In this document: piece after piece, positions 17,366-24,344 of the stretch
How the letters are laid out: each line of letters begins with the position of its first letter
Position numbering within the stretch: the first letter of the stretch is position 1
Position numbers and translations under genes: made by a program
The notes under the pieces: model-generated
Database searches by the model: none
The model's input: only the letters and a program-made list of their open reading frames with translations
What the model was told of the DNA's origin: nothing
NCBI RefSeq assembly: GCF_001546855.1
Contig: NZ_KQ958170.1
Location: 1-42,480 of the forward strand
Length of the DNA: 42,480 nt
Source of the DNA: Megasphaera sp. MJR8396C
Lineage (GTDB): Bacteria; Bacillota; Negativicutes; Veillonellales; Megasphaeraceae
Direction of reading: 5' to 3'

Positions 17366-17397
17366 TAAAAAAAGTAAATCCGTCGACCGACGGACTT
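17366..17397 (-). promoter_or_regulatory. Terminator-like hairpin in the leader of the molybdenum operon
   Basis: TCCGTC/GACGGA (17379-17384 with 17389-17394, loop of four) can be extended by AAGT/ACTT. On the minus strand it is followed by seven T residues. It lies between the probable -10 (17416-17421) and the first gene, and no gene ends here, so it could act as an attenuator. Confidence 0.45.
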
Positions 17398-17415
17398 CCA
17401 GTTTCGACTAAGCTC

Positions 17416-17421
17416 ATTATA
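17416..17421 (-). promoter_or_regulatory. Probable -10 of the molybdenum operon
   Basis: A perfect TATAAT on the minus strand lies about 95 bases upstream of the ModE-like start. No consensus -35 is seen (best is around TGGAAA), so confidence is limited. Confidence 0.4.
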
Positions 17422-17501
17422 CATTAAAATCTGTTAGCTTTCCATACTTTTTTTGTGGAAACTTGCTGTCAACTTCCTCACCTTATCACATAAAATCATG
17501 G

Positions 17502-17521
17502 TATAATATAATTATATTATA
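17502..17521. promoter_or_regulatory. Perfect 20-bp AT-only palindrome at the mobA-mobB promoter
   Basis: TATAATATAATTATATTATA is a perfect palindrome that contains two overlapping -10-like hexamers on each strand. It ends 19 bases before the start codon of the mobA-mobB fusion. It may be both the -10 region and a regulator site. Confidence 0.45.
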
Positions 17522-17540
17522 ATAAAGGACGTGATAGAGA

Positions 17541-18566
17541 ATGATAAAATATTCACATCGTTTCTCCCTGGGCCTGATCATCCTGGCCGGGGGCGAAAGT
17601 TCTCGCATGGGCCACGATAAGGCAACCCTGCCTTGGAACGGAACGGACTTGCTGACGGACTTATTGCTTCGCAGCCAGCGCGCGCCTTTTGCAGAACGCA
17701 TCGTCTCCATCAACCGGGATTACTCACCCAAGAACCTGCCGGCCAAACTCGCCCGTTCGGTCCGGACCATCGCCGACAACGTCCAGCACTGCGGTCCCCT
17801 GGGCGGACTGGAAGCAGCTATGAGAGACGGCGAATGCGACTACTATCTGGTCTTGTCTGTCGACCTTCCCTTTTACGATTTCTCGCCGATTTCAGACATC
17901 TTAAGACCCGTTCGCCGCGATCCCGAGCTGATGGCCGTCATCCCGCGGACCAAAGATGGTCGTGACCAGCCTTTAGCCGCCCTTTACAGCCGGGAATTAG
18001 TGCCGGCCATTGCCCAGCAGCTCCGGACAGGCAACTACTGCCTGCAGGAATTCCTACAGAAGATTCCTACAGCGACCCTGAAGTCGTGTCGCCCGGCCCT
18101 GTACCTCAACGTCAATACTATGTCCGACTACGAAGCCGCCAAAGGCCGTGCCGCCAACAGCCGGCGTAAAGTACCGGTCGTCACCTTGACAGCCCCGCAT
18201 TCAGGAGACGGAAAAACGACGGCCGCCGAAACGGCCATTGCCGAACTGACCCGCCGCGGATACCACGTCGCCTACATTAAGAGCACGCACCACACCGACT
18301 GTCGTCCTAAAGCCGGATCAGACACGGACCGGGCCCGAAGCGCCGGTGCCGTTTCGGCCTGTCTCTGCAGTCCCGATATGATCGGACCAGAAGCGCAAAA
18401 AGAAGATGTCATCTTTAATTTGACACAACAACAGCTAGCCGATTTAGTTCTTGTCGAAAGTCACAGTCACGGACCATTTCCACAGATCGATATCCAGCAA
18501 GCTGATTCCGCGAATATAGTCAATCATATCTTATTCCTCACGGGATACCGTTCGTCGGAAATATAA
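17541..18566 (+). CDS. mobA: MobA-MobB fusion: molybdopterin guanylyltransferase with MobB domain
   Basis: Residues about 8-195 are MobA: GLIILAGGESSRMGHDKATLPW, CGPLGGLEAAM, and SVDLPFY. It transfers GMP to molybdopterin to make the bis-MGD cofactor used by formate dehydrogenase. Residues about 210-341 are MobB, a GTP-binding helper with the P-loop APHSGDGKTT and IKSTHHTDCRPKAGSDTDR. Fusions of the two occur in several anaerobes. AAAGGA stands 11 bases before the ATG. The gene is divergent from the molybdenum operon and lies upstream of fdhF, the obvious user of its product, which has its own promoter at 18586-18614. Confidence 0.92.
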   Translation: MIKYSHRFSLGLIILAGGESSRMGHDKATLPWNGTDLLTDLLLRSQRAPFAERIVSINRDYSPKNLPAKLARSVRTIADNVQHCGPLGGLEAAMRDGECDYYLVLSVDLPFYDFSPISDILRPVRRDPELMAVIPRTKDGRDQPLAALYSRELVPAIAQQLRTGNYCLQEFLQKIPTATLKSCRPALYLNVNTMSDYEAAKGRAANSRRKVPVVTLTAPHSGDGKTTAAETAIAELTRRGYHVAYIKSTHHTDCRPKAGSDTDRARSAGAVSACLCSPDMIGPEAQKEDVIFNLTQQQLADLVLVESHSHGPFPQIDIQQADSANIVNHILFLTGYRSSEI

Positions 18567-18585
18567 ACCGTTAGTGATTGTTTAC

Positions 18586-18614
18586 TTGCATCTCGCAGAC
18601 AGAAGTTCTACTAT
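18586..18614 (+). promoter_or_regulatory. Promoter for fdhF
   Basis: TTGCAT (18586-18591) and TACTAT (18609-18614) are 17 bases apart and about 70 bases before the fdhF start. A small inverted repeat CTATG/CATAG overlaps the -10. Confidence 0.5.
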
Positions 18615-18684
18615 GGTAGCATAGCTCTACATCCTGCCCGGGGTGGACAAAAAATCAATTGAACTCAAAAAGCGAGGTGTTACC

Positions 18685-20889
18685 ATGGATACTTATAAAA
18701 ACATTGACACAGTCTGTCCCTACTGCGGTTCAGGCTGTGTCATTACTTGTACGGTAAATACAGCAACCAATCGTGTCATCGAAGCCAAAGGCTCCCCAGA
18801 GGGCGTCAACAACGAAGGCCGCCTTTGTTTAAAAGGTCTTTATGGCTGGGATTATCTGAATGATCCCCAAATTCTTACCAAGCGTATCCGCCATCCCATG
18901 ATGCGAAAAGGCGGCAAAGGCAGCCCCTTGGTCGAAGTATCCTGGCAGGAAGCCATCGAATACACGGCATCCCGCCTCAAGGCCATCATCAAGGAATATG
19001 GTCCCGATGCCGTCATGGGAGCCGGTTCGGCCCGCGGTCCGGGCAACGAAACCGCCTATATCACACAGAAATTCATGCGTGCCGTCATCGGCACCAATAA
19101 CGTCGACCACTGTGCCCGCATCTGTCACGGTGCCTCCGTCGCCGGCCTGAGCCAATCCGTCGGTGAAGGGGCCATGTCGGTCAGCATTCCTGAAATCGAA
19201 GATGCCGAAGTCATCTTCAACATCGGTTACAATGCGCCGGTCTCACACCCCATCGTCGCCCGCCGCGTCGTCAAAGCCAAAAAGAAGGGCTGTAAAATCA
19301 TCTGTGTCGACCCCCGCCTGACAGAAATGGGCCGCCTGGCCGACATTTATCTCCCGTTAAAAGGCGGCACCAACATGCTGCTGCTCAATGCCATGGCCCA
19401 TGTCATGGTAACCGAAGACTTAGTCGACCGCGATTTTATCGAAAAGCATACGACCGGCTTTGAAGCCTATGCCGAAGAAATCGCGCAGGACAAGTACGCG
19501 CCGGAAGCAGTTGCTGCCGCAACCCATTTAGATCCCGATGATATCCGAAAAGCCGCTCGTCTCTTTGCTTCCTCCAAGCATACCGTAACCCTGTGGGGCA
19601 TGGGCATCACCCAGTTTTCTCAGGGCGTCGAATGCGTCATCGCCTGCTCTAATCTCAGCCTCATGACCGGCAACTACGGCCATTACGCGACCGGCGTCGG
19701 CCCGGTCCGCGGCCAGAACAACGTTCAGGGGACCTGCGACATGGGCGTCCTGCCCAATCAGTATCCGGGGTATCAAAGCGTAACCGACGAAACCGTTCGC
19801 CGGAAGTTCGAAAAAGCCTGGGGCTGTGCCCTTCCGGATAAAGTCGGCCTGCCCCTCACCCGCGTCCCGGCCAAGGTTCTCCGTGAACCAGACCCGAAAA
19901 AACAGATTCACGCCTACTACATCATCGGCGAAGACCCGGCCCAATCGGATCCGGACCTTCCGGAAATCAGACGGACCCTCAACGCCATCGCCTTCGTCGC
20001 CGTACAGGACATTTTCTTCAATAAGACCTGCGAACACGCCGACGTCATCTTCCCGGCCACAGCCTGGGGCGAACACGATGCCGTCTACTCCTCTTGTGAC
20101 CGCCGCTTCCAACGCGTCCGCAAACTGATTGAACCGCAGCCGGACTGCAAGCCGGACTGGGAAATCCTCTGTCTCCTGGCCAATGCCATGGGCTATCCCA
20201 TGCACTACGACAATACCTAAGAAATTTGGGACGAAATGCGTTCCCTCTGCCCCAAATTTACGGGCGCGACCTATGAAAAAATGGACGCCAATCACGGCAT
20301 CCAATGGCCCTGTTACACAGAAGATTCCGACGACAAGGGCACGCAGTACCTTCATGACGGAGCTCAGTTTGCCACAGCCGACGGCAAAGGCCGTTTCTAT
20401 TACTTCCCGTGGATACCGGTAAAAGAAGTCGAAAGCCCCGATTATCCCCTGTCCTTATCGACAGTACGCGAAGTCGGTCACTATTCCGTTCGGACCATGA
20501 CCGGCAACTGCCGCCTCCTCGTCGACTTGGCCGATGAACCGGGCTTCATCCAAATGAATCCCGATGACTGTCAAAATCTCAACATTGCCGACGGCGACTT
20601 AGTCCGCGTCATCTCCCGCCGCGGCCAGACCGTTACCCGCTGCCAGGTTTCCGACCGGGTCTCCCAAGGATCCACCTACATGACCTATCAATGGTGGATT
20701 GGCGCCTGCAATGAATTGACCATTTCAGCCTTAGACCCCAAGAGCAGTACGCCGGAATATAAGTACTGCGCCTGCCGCGTCGAAAAAATTGACGATCAAA
20801 AACAGGCCGAAATGAACGTAAAAGCCCAGTACGCCGCTATTCGCAGCCGCATGGGTATCCAACCCGAAGGAGGCCTTGGCCATGTTTAA
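18685..20889 (+). pseudogene. fdhF: Formate dehydrogenase FdhF (FdhH-type), interrupted by an in-frame TAA
   Basis: This is a bis-MGD molybdenum/tungsten formate dehydrogenase. The N-terminal [4Fe-4S] ligands are Cys11, 14, 18 and 48. The metal ligand, selenocysteine in E. coli FdhF, is Cys147 here (TGT, in ARICHGAS), and GPVRGQNNVQG follows. At 20218-20220 a TAA stops the frame after 511 residues, yet coding continues in the same frame for 222 more residues that match the FdhF C-terminal domain (EIWDEMRSLCP, STVREVGHYS, MTYQWWIGACNE). E. coli FdhF, as I recall it, has Gln at this position (NNTQEIWDE), so a single CAA-to-TAA change explains it. Restart at the ATG at 20236 is possible, but only a weak GGGACG precedes it. 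AGCGAGGTG before the ATG at 18685 sets the start. Readthrough, a split enzyme or a sequencing error cannot be excluded. Confidence 0.85.
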
Positions 20890-21406
20890 TCACATTAAGA
20901 CAGATCCTGAACTCTGTATCGGTTGTAAGACCTGCATGGCCGCCTGCGTGGCAAGTCACACCGGCAAGGCCCTGTTCGCCTTGAAACCAGACAGCTTCGA
21001 CTTTACGCCGCGCGTTCACGTCGTTTACACGTCAAAAATCACCAAAGCCGTCCAGTGCCAGCAGTGTCCAAAACCGCGCTGCCTCGACGCCTGTCCCTTT
21101 CACTGCATCTCCCTCGGTGACGATAAGGTCGTCATTGACGAAGATGCCTGCCGGGGCTGCGGCAAATGCTCCCGCGCCTGCCCCTTTGATGCCATCACCA
21201 TGACCCGCATTTACCACGGCGATACCAAGGGCCGCCCCGTCCGTATTATCGCTTATAAATGCGACCTCTGCAGCGATACGGAAACGGGCCAGCCTGCCTG
21301 TATTCCCGCCTGTCCGACAGAGGCCCTGAGTCTCTTCAAGCCCAAAACACCCGTCAAAGCCGCTTCCCAGAAGGCTGTCGGACAAAGTATGGCATCACAC
21401 CATTAA
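20882..21406 (+). CDS. HydN-like four-cluster ferredoxin, electron partner of FdhF
   Basis: The 174-residue protein has four sets of cysteines for [4Fe-4S] clusters: CIGCKTCMAAC near the N-terminus, CQQCPKPRCLDACP, CRGCGKCSRACP, and CDLC with CIPACP. This is the pattern of HydN and related formate-dehydrogenase electron-transfer subunits, which pass electrons between FdhF and a hydrogenase or another acceptor. GGAGG lies eight bases before the ATG at 20882, and the start overlaps the fdhF stop, so translation would normally be coupled to fdhF. The premature stop in fdhF could therefore reduce its expression as well. An upstream TTG at 20876 is a poorer start. Confidence 0.9.
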   Translation: MFNHIKTDPELCIGCKTCMAACVASHTGKALFALKPDSFDFTPRVHVVYTSKITKAVQCQQCPKPRCLDACPFHCISLGDDKVVIDEDACRGCGKCSRACPFDAITMTRIYHGDTKGRPVRIIAYKCDLCSDTETGQPACIPACPTEALSLFKPKTPVKAASQKAVGQSMASHH

Positions 21407-21421
21407 AAAGGATATCAAATC

Positions 21422-22639
21422 ATGGAAATCGTAACGATTACCGAAGCAAGGCGCCGTCTCCACGGCGCCTTGTCTTCCTATCAAAAAGAAACGGAAGAAG
21501 TCACACCGGAAGCCGCCGTCGGCCGCATCACCGCCAGAGACATTACGGCCGCCCATCCCTATCCGCCGTACCGTAAATCCCCTTTCGACGGCTATGCCCT
21601 TTGCAGTCATGAAAAAAAAGGCTATGACGTCATCGCCACGATCGGCGCCGGCATCGTTTACAAAGACCCGGTACTGCCCGGTCAAGCCGTTCGTCTGATG
21701 ACGGGTTGTGCCGTTCCCGATGACTGCGACACGGTCATTCCTCAAGAATACACGCTCCGCCAAGGGGACCGAATAGAAGTGACAGAGAGCATCCAGCCTG
21801 GAAGCAATATCATTCCCGTCGGCGAAGAATGCCAAGAAGGCTCCGTCATCATCACCGAGGGAACGAAATTGACAGCCGGCGCCGTCTCAGCTGCCGTCGG
21901 CATGGGAAACATCACCATCCCGGTCTTCACTAAAACAAAAGTCTTGTTCCTGACGTCGGGAAGAGAATTAGTCCTCCCCGGCCAGAAACGGCGCGACGGC
22001 CAAATTTACAACTCCAACGCCTATCTCTTCCGCCCTTTACTGGAAGCCCAGGGCGCAGAAGTCACCTTTTATCACGTTTCCGATGCTCCGGAACGCCTCG
22101 ATGCGGAAACAGAAAAGATCCGGCAGTTAAGCCGTGACGCCGACCTCATCATCAGCACCGGTGGCGTATCGGTCGGCCTCTACGACACGATGCCTCAAAT
22201 CTACGAACGCCTCGGTTCCGTCCAACTCTACAACCGCATCACCATGCGTCCCGGCTCGGCGTCATACGGCGGCGTCATCCAAAGAGACGGCGTAACACGT
22301 ACGATAGTCCTCGGCCTGTCCGGCAATCCCTCGGCAGCCTTCAATGCCTTCCAGCTCCTGGCCATCCCCATTCTCCGCCAGGTAAACGGTGAAAAAAAGC
22401 AGGACTTTTCCATCGTCACCTGCCGCTTGAGCCACGCCATTCAAAAAGAAAATCCTGTCGACCGCTTCGTACAGGGGCACATCACCTTTGAAGGTGGTCA
22501 GGCCGTCTTTACGCCGAATACGACCCTCACGTCGAGTGCCCTCTTAGGACTGGCTCAGGTCAATGCTTTGGGCTGCATCAAAAAAGGAACGCCTCCGTTA
22601 CCAGAAGGCGCTCCTATCGAAGCTATTGTATTACCCTAA
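21422..22639 (+). CDS. moeA: Molybdopterin molybdenumtransferase MoeA
   Basis: MoeA inserts molybdate into adenylylated molybdopterin. At 405 residues it has all the expected parts: the N-terminal KSPFDGYAL and VRLMTGCAVPDDCDTVI, the MoCF domain with IISTGGVSVGLYDT and LGLSGNPSAAF, and a C-terminal beta domain. It follows the ferredoxin gene by 15 bases and is the last gene of the plus-strand group. It converges on fdhD with three bases between the two stop codons and no terminator between them. Its partner MogA domain is in the fusion protein encoded at 13509. Confidence 0.95.
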   Translation: MEIVTITEARRRLHGALSSYQKETEEVTPEAAVGRITARDITAAHPYPPYRKSPFDGYALCSHEKKGYDVIATIGAGIVYKDPVLPGQAVRLMTGCAVPDDCDTVIPQEYTLRQGDRIEVTESIQPGSNIIPVGEECQEGSVIITEGTKLTAGAVSAAVGMGNITIPVFTKTKVLFLTSGRELVLPGQKRRDGQIYNSNAYLFRPLLEAQGAEVTFYHVSDAPERLDAETEKIRQLSRDADLIISTGGVSVGLYDTMPQIYERLGSVQLYNRITMRPGSASYGGVIQRDGVTRTIVLGLSGNPSAAFNAFQLLAIPILRQVNGEKKQDFSIVTCRLSHAIQKENPVDRFVQGHITFEGGQAVFTPNTTLTSSALLGLAQVNALGCIKKGTPPLPEGAPIEAIVLP

Positions 22640-22642
22640 CCC

Positions 22643-23359
22643 TTACCAAGAGATTCGTTCTCCATGGGCAAAAACCTTAAATGAATCGGGACGCAGCCCG
22701 CAGACGACAGTGATACCGTATTTCTCAGCCAGGGCGACGCCTAAGCTGGTCGGCAGTGCCCGCGAGGCCAAGAAGCGGACGCCCAGACCGTGGACCTTTT
22801 CGATAACCGATTGAGGAACGCGGCCGCTGAATACCAAAACGGCCTGGCTGACGTCGATATGGCCCAGTTCAACAAACCCACGCAGTCGGTCGAGAACGTT
22901 GTGGCGACCAATATCTTCCGTATAAACGAGGATGTTATCGCCGGACACCAAAGCGCCTTCATGGACTCCGTGAGACGAATGATGGGCCGTTGACAAGCTG
23001 TCCAACAGGCCGCCATACGAGCAGAGCCGCTGTGCCGATATGGGGTGAAACGGTTCGTCTTTCCGTACCGCACGCTGCCCTTCCTCAGTCGTCACCCAGG
23101 CGGCATCATCGTGCAGACTGACTCCCGATAAACCCCTGCCGCTGGCAACTTTCCCCTCAGCCAAACAGTAGCCGGCTGCCAGGATATCGACATCTTCCGG
23201 GGAAGATATGAGCGTACTGACCCGCGCGCCATCGAGATAGAGCGGAGTCATGACCTCAATGGCGATGGACTGCTGTTTCTGAACGGCACCTTGATGATAA
23301 TCAATATACGATAATTCTCGGCACGAAGCAAAATGCAGTGCGTCTTCTTCCTTTTCCAT
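22643..23359 (-). CDS. fdhD: FdhD/NarQ-family formate dehydrogenase sulfurtransferase
   Basis: FdhD carries sulfur from a cysteine desulfurase to the cofactor of formate dehydrogenase, which that enzyme needs for activity. Diagnostic segments are VYTEDIGRHNVLDRL, FSGRVPQSVIEK, ASRALPTSLGVALAE and CGLRPDSFKVF; 238 residues is slightly short for the family. E. coli FdhD uses two loop cysteines in a CxxC; the equivalent loop here (SAQRLCSYGGLL) has only one. It follows yqeB by 21 bases and would be cotranscribed with it, although its client fdhF lies on the other strand nearby. Confidence 0.9.
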   Translation of the reverse strand: MEKEEDALHFASCRELSYIDYHQGAVQKQQSIAIEVMTPLYLDGARVSTLISSPEDVDILAAGYCLAEGKVASGRGLSGVSLHDDAAWVTTEEGQRAVRKDEPFHPISAQRLCSYGGLLDSLSTAHHSSHGVHEGALVSGDNILVYTEDIGRHNVLDRLRGFVELGHIDVSQAVLVFSGRVPQSVIEKVHGLGVRFLASRALPTSLGVALAEKYGITVVCGLRPDSFKVFAHGERISW

Positions 23360-23380
23360 GTAAAGCCCCTCGATTCTTAT

Positions 23381-24229
23381 TTAAACTAAATCATCACGCC
23401 CCAGCCAAAGGAGGGCCGTCAACACGGCACCGCCCAGGCTGCGCGCCTTATCGGAAATGGTAAAGCAGTTGTGATATTCACTCTCCCGCGGATCAATATC
23501 GGCAATCTTGAATCCCTTAGGCGCATAATAGCCGTCGCGAATCAGGCCTCTTACCAGCCCCGTCAAGGACGCCGGCACCGGTAACCCCATGGCAGCCGTC
23601 GCCGCCATTCCATCCGGAAGGAGCGTTTTTGTCAGGACAGCCATAGGCTGTCCTTTTTTTACGCTGTCGCCAATGCGGACCAAGCCATAGACAAACCCGG
23701 CGGCTTCACTGTGGATAATCCGTTCCTTACCATAACCGGCAATGATCCCCGGTATGCCAGTATTGGGCGCAGCCGCACCGTCACGGATGATGCGTCCCAA
23801 CCGATGACCTCTCTTCGTTTCAATGACGGCATCGACGTCACGCCCGGCCGTAAATCCCGGCCCTAAGGCCACGGTATGACGCGCCATGCTGCGGTTGGTC
23901 CCCAAGTTTTTCTTCGCTAAAATGGCATCGACGACGGCCCAGGGCTGAAGCGCCTGAATCGCCCTTCCCTCGGGATCGACGAGAAGGGGAATTTCCTGAC
24001 GAGCCCACACGCTCGATAAAGCGTCGATGGAATCACAGCGCCGGCAGGTCATATTTTCGACGATAGCCGTGCCGTCATAGACGGCTTCACAGAGAGCCAC
24101 CTGTCGGCGGATGGCCGACGGCCGGTCCACTTCCAAGATGAGGACGCGAAAGCCCACCTGAAATAAAGATTGGACGACACCCGTTGCCAGATCACCGCCG
24201 CCGCGGACAATAATTAATCGATCCTTCAT
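23381..24229 (-). CDS. yqeB: YqeB, selenium-dependent molybdenum hydroxylase system protein
   Basis: The 282-residue protein begins MKDRLIIVRGGGDLATGV, a Rossmann-type loop, and has the long conserved C-terminal part (GPGFTAGRDVDAVIETKRGH, GIPGIIAGYG) of the YqeB/EF2563 family. Its reaction is unknown, but the family is a marker for selenium-dependent molybdenum hydroxylases and probably acts in making or inserting their selenium-containing cofactor. The frame is open to 24310, but AAGGAAGG before the ATG at 24229 and the family start fix it. It lies just after the xdhD terminator and before fdhD. Confidence 0.88.
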   Translation of the reverse strand: MKDRLIIVRGGGDLATGVVQSLFQVGFRVLILEVDRPSAIRRQVALCEAVYDGTAIVENMTCRRCDSIDALSSVWARQEIPLLVDPEGRAIQALQPWAVVDAILAKKNLGTNRSMARHTVALGPGFTAGRDVDAVIETKRGHRLGRIIRDGAAAPNTGIPGIIAGYGKERIIHSEAAGFVYGLVRIGDSVKKGQPMAVLTKTLLPDGMAATAAMGLPVPASLTGLVRGLIRDGYYAPKGFKIADIDPRESEYHNCFTISDKARSLGGAVLTALLWLGRDDLV

Positions 24230-24249
24230 AGCCTTCCTTTCTATAAAAG

Positions 24250-24280
24250 CCCCCTCAACCTGCCGGGCAAGTTGAGGGGT
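24250..24280 (-). terminator. Terminator between xdhD and yqeB
   Basis: CCCCTCAAC (24251-24259) and GTTGAGGGG (24271-24279) form a perfect 9-bp stem flanked by AAAA on one side and TTTT on the other, so it can act on both strands. It ends the xdhD transcript. The possible yqeB promoter lies upstream of it, so it could also attenuate yqeB. Confidence 0.75.
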
Positions 24281-24298
24281 TTTATGGTATTTTTTATT

Positions 24299-24327
24299 AT
24301 TATACTGCATTTTTTAACAGCCGTCAG
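24299..24327 (-). promoter_or_regulatory. Possible promoter for yqeB-fdhD
   Basis: TATAAT (24299-24304) and CTGACG (24322-24327) on the minus strand are 17 bases apart. The -35 is weak, and the terminator hairpin at 24250-24280 stands between this promoter and yqeB. Confidence 0.3.
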
Positions 24328-24344
24328 GCCTCTTTCAAAAGGCC

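Noticed and set aside
20218-20220. Programmed recoding (selenocysteine or pyrrolysine) at the fdhF stop
   Set aside because: The codon is TAA, not TGA or TAG, and it stands at a Gln position far from the metal ligand; a point mutation is simpler.
19528-20355. 275-codon minus-strand open frame
   Set aside because: It is antisense to fdhF and even spans the TAA site; the sense strand has full FdhF similarity.
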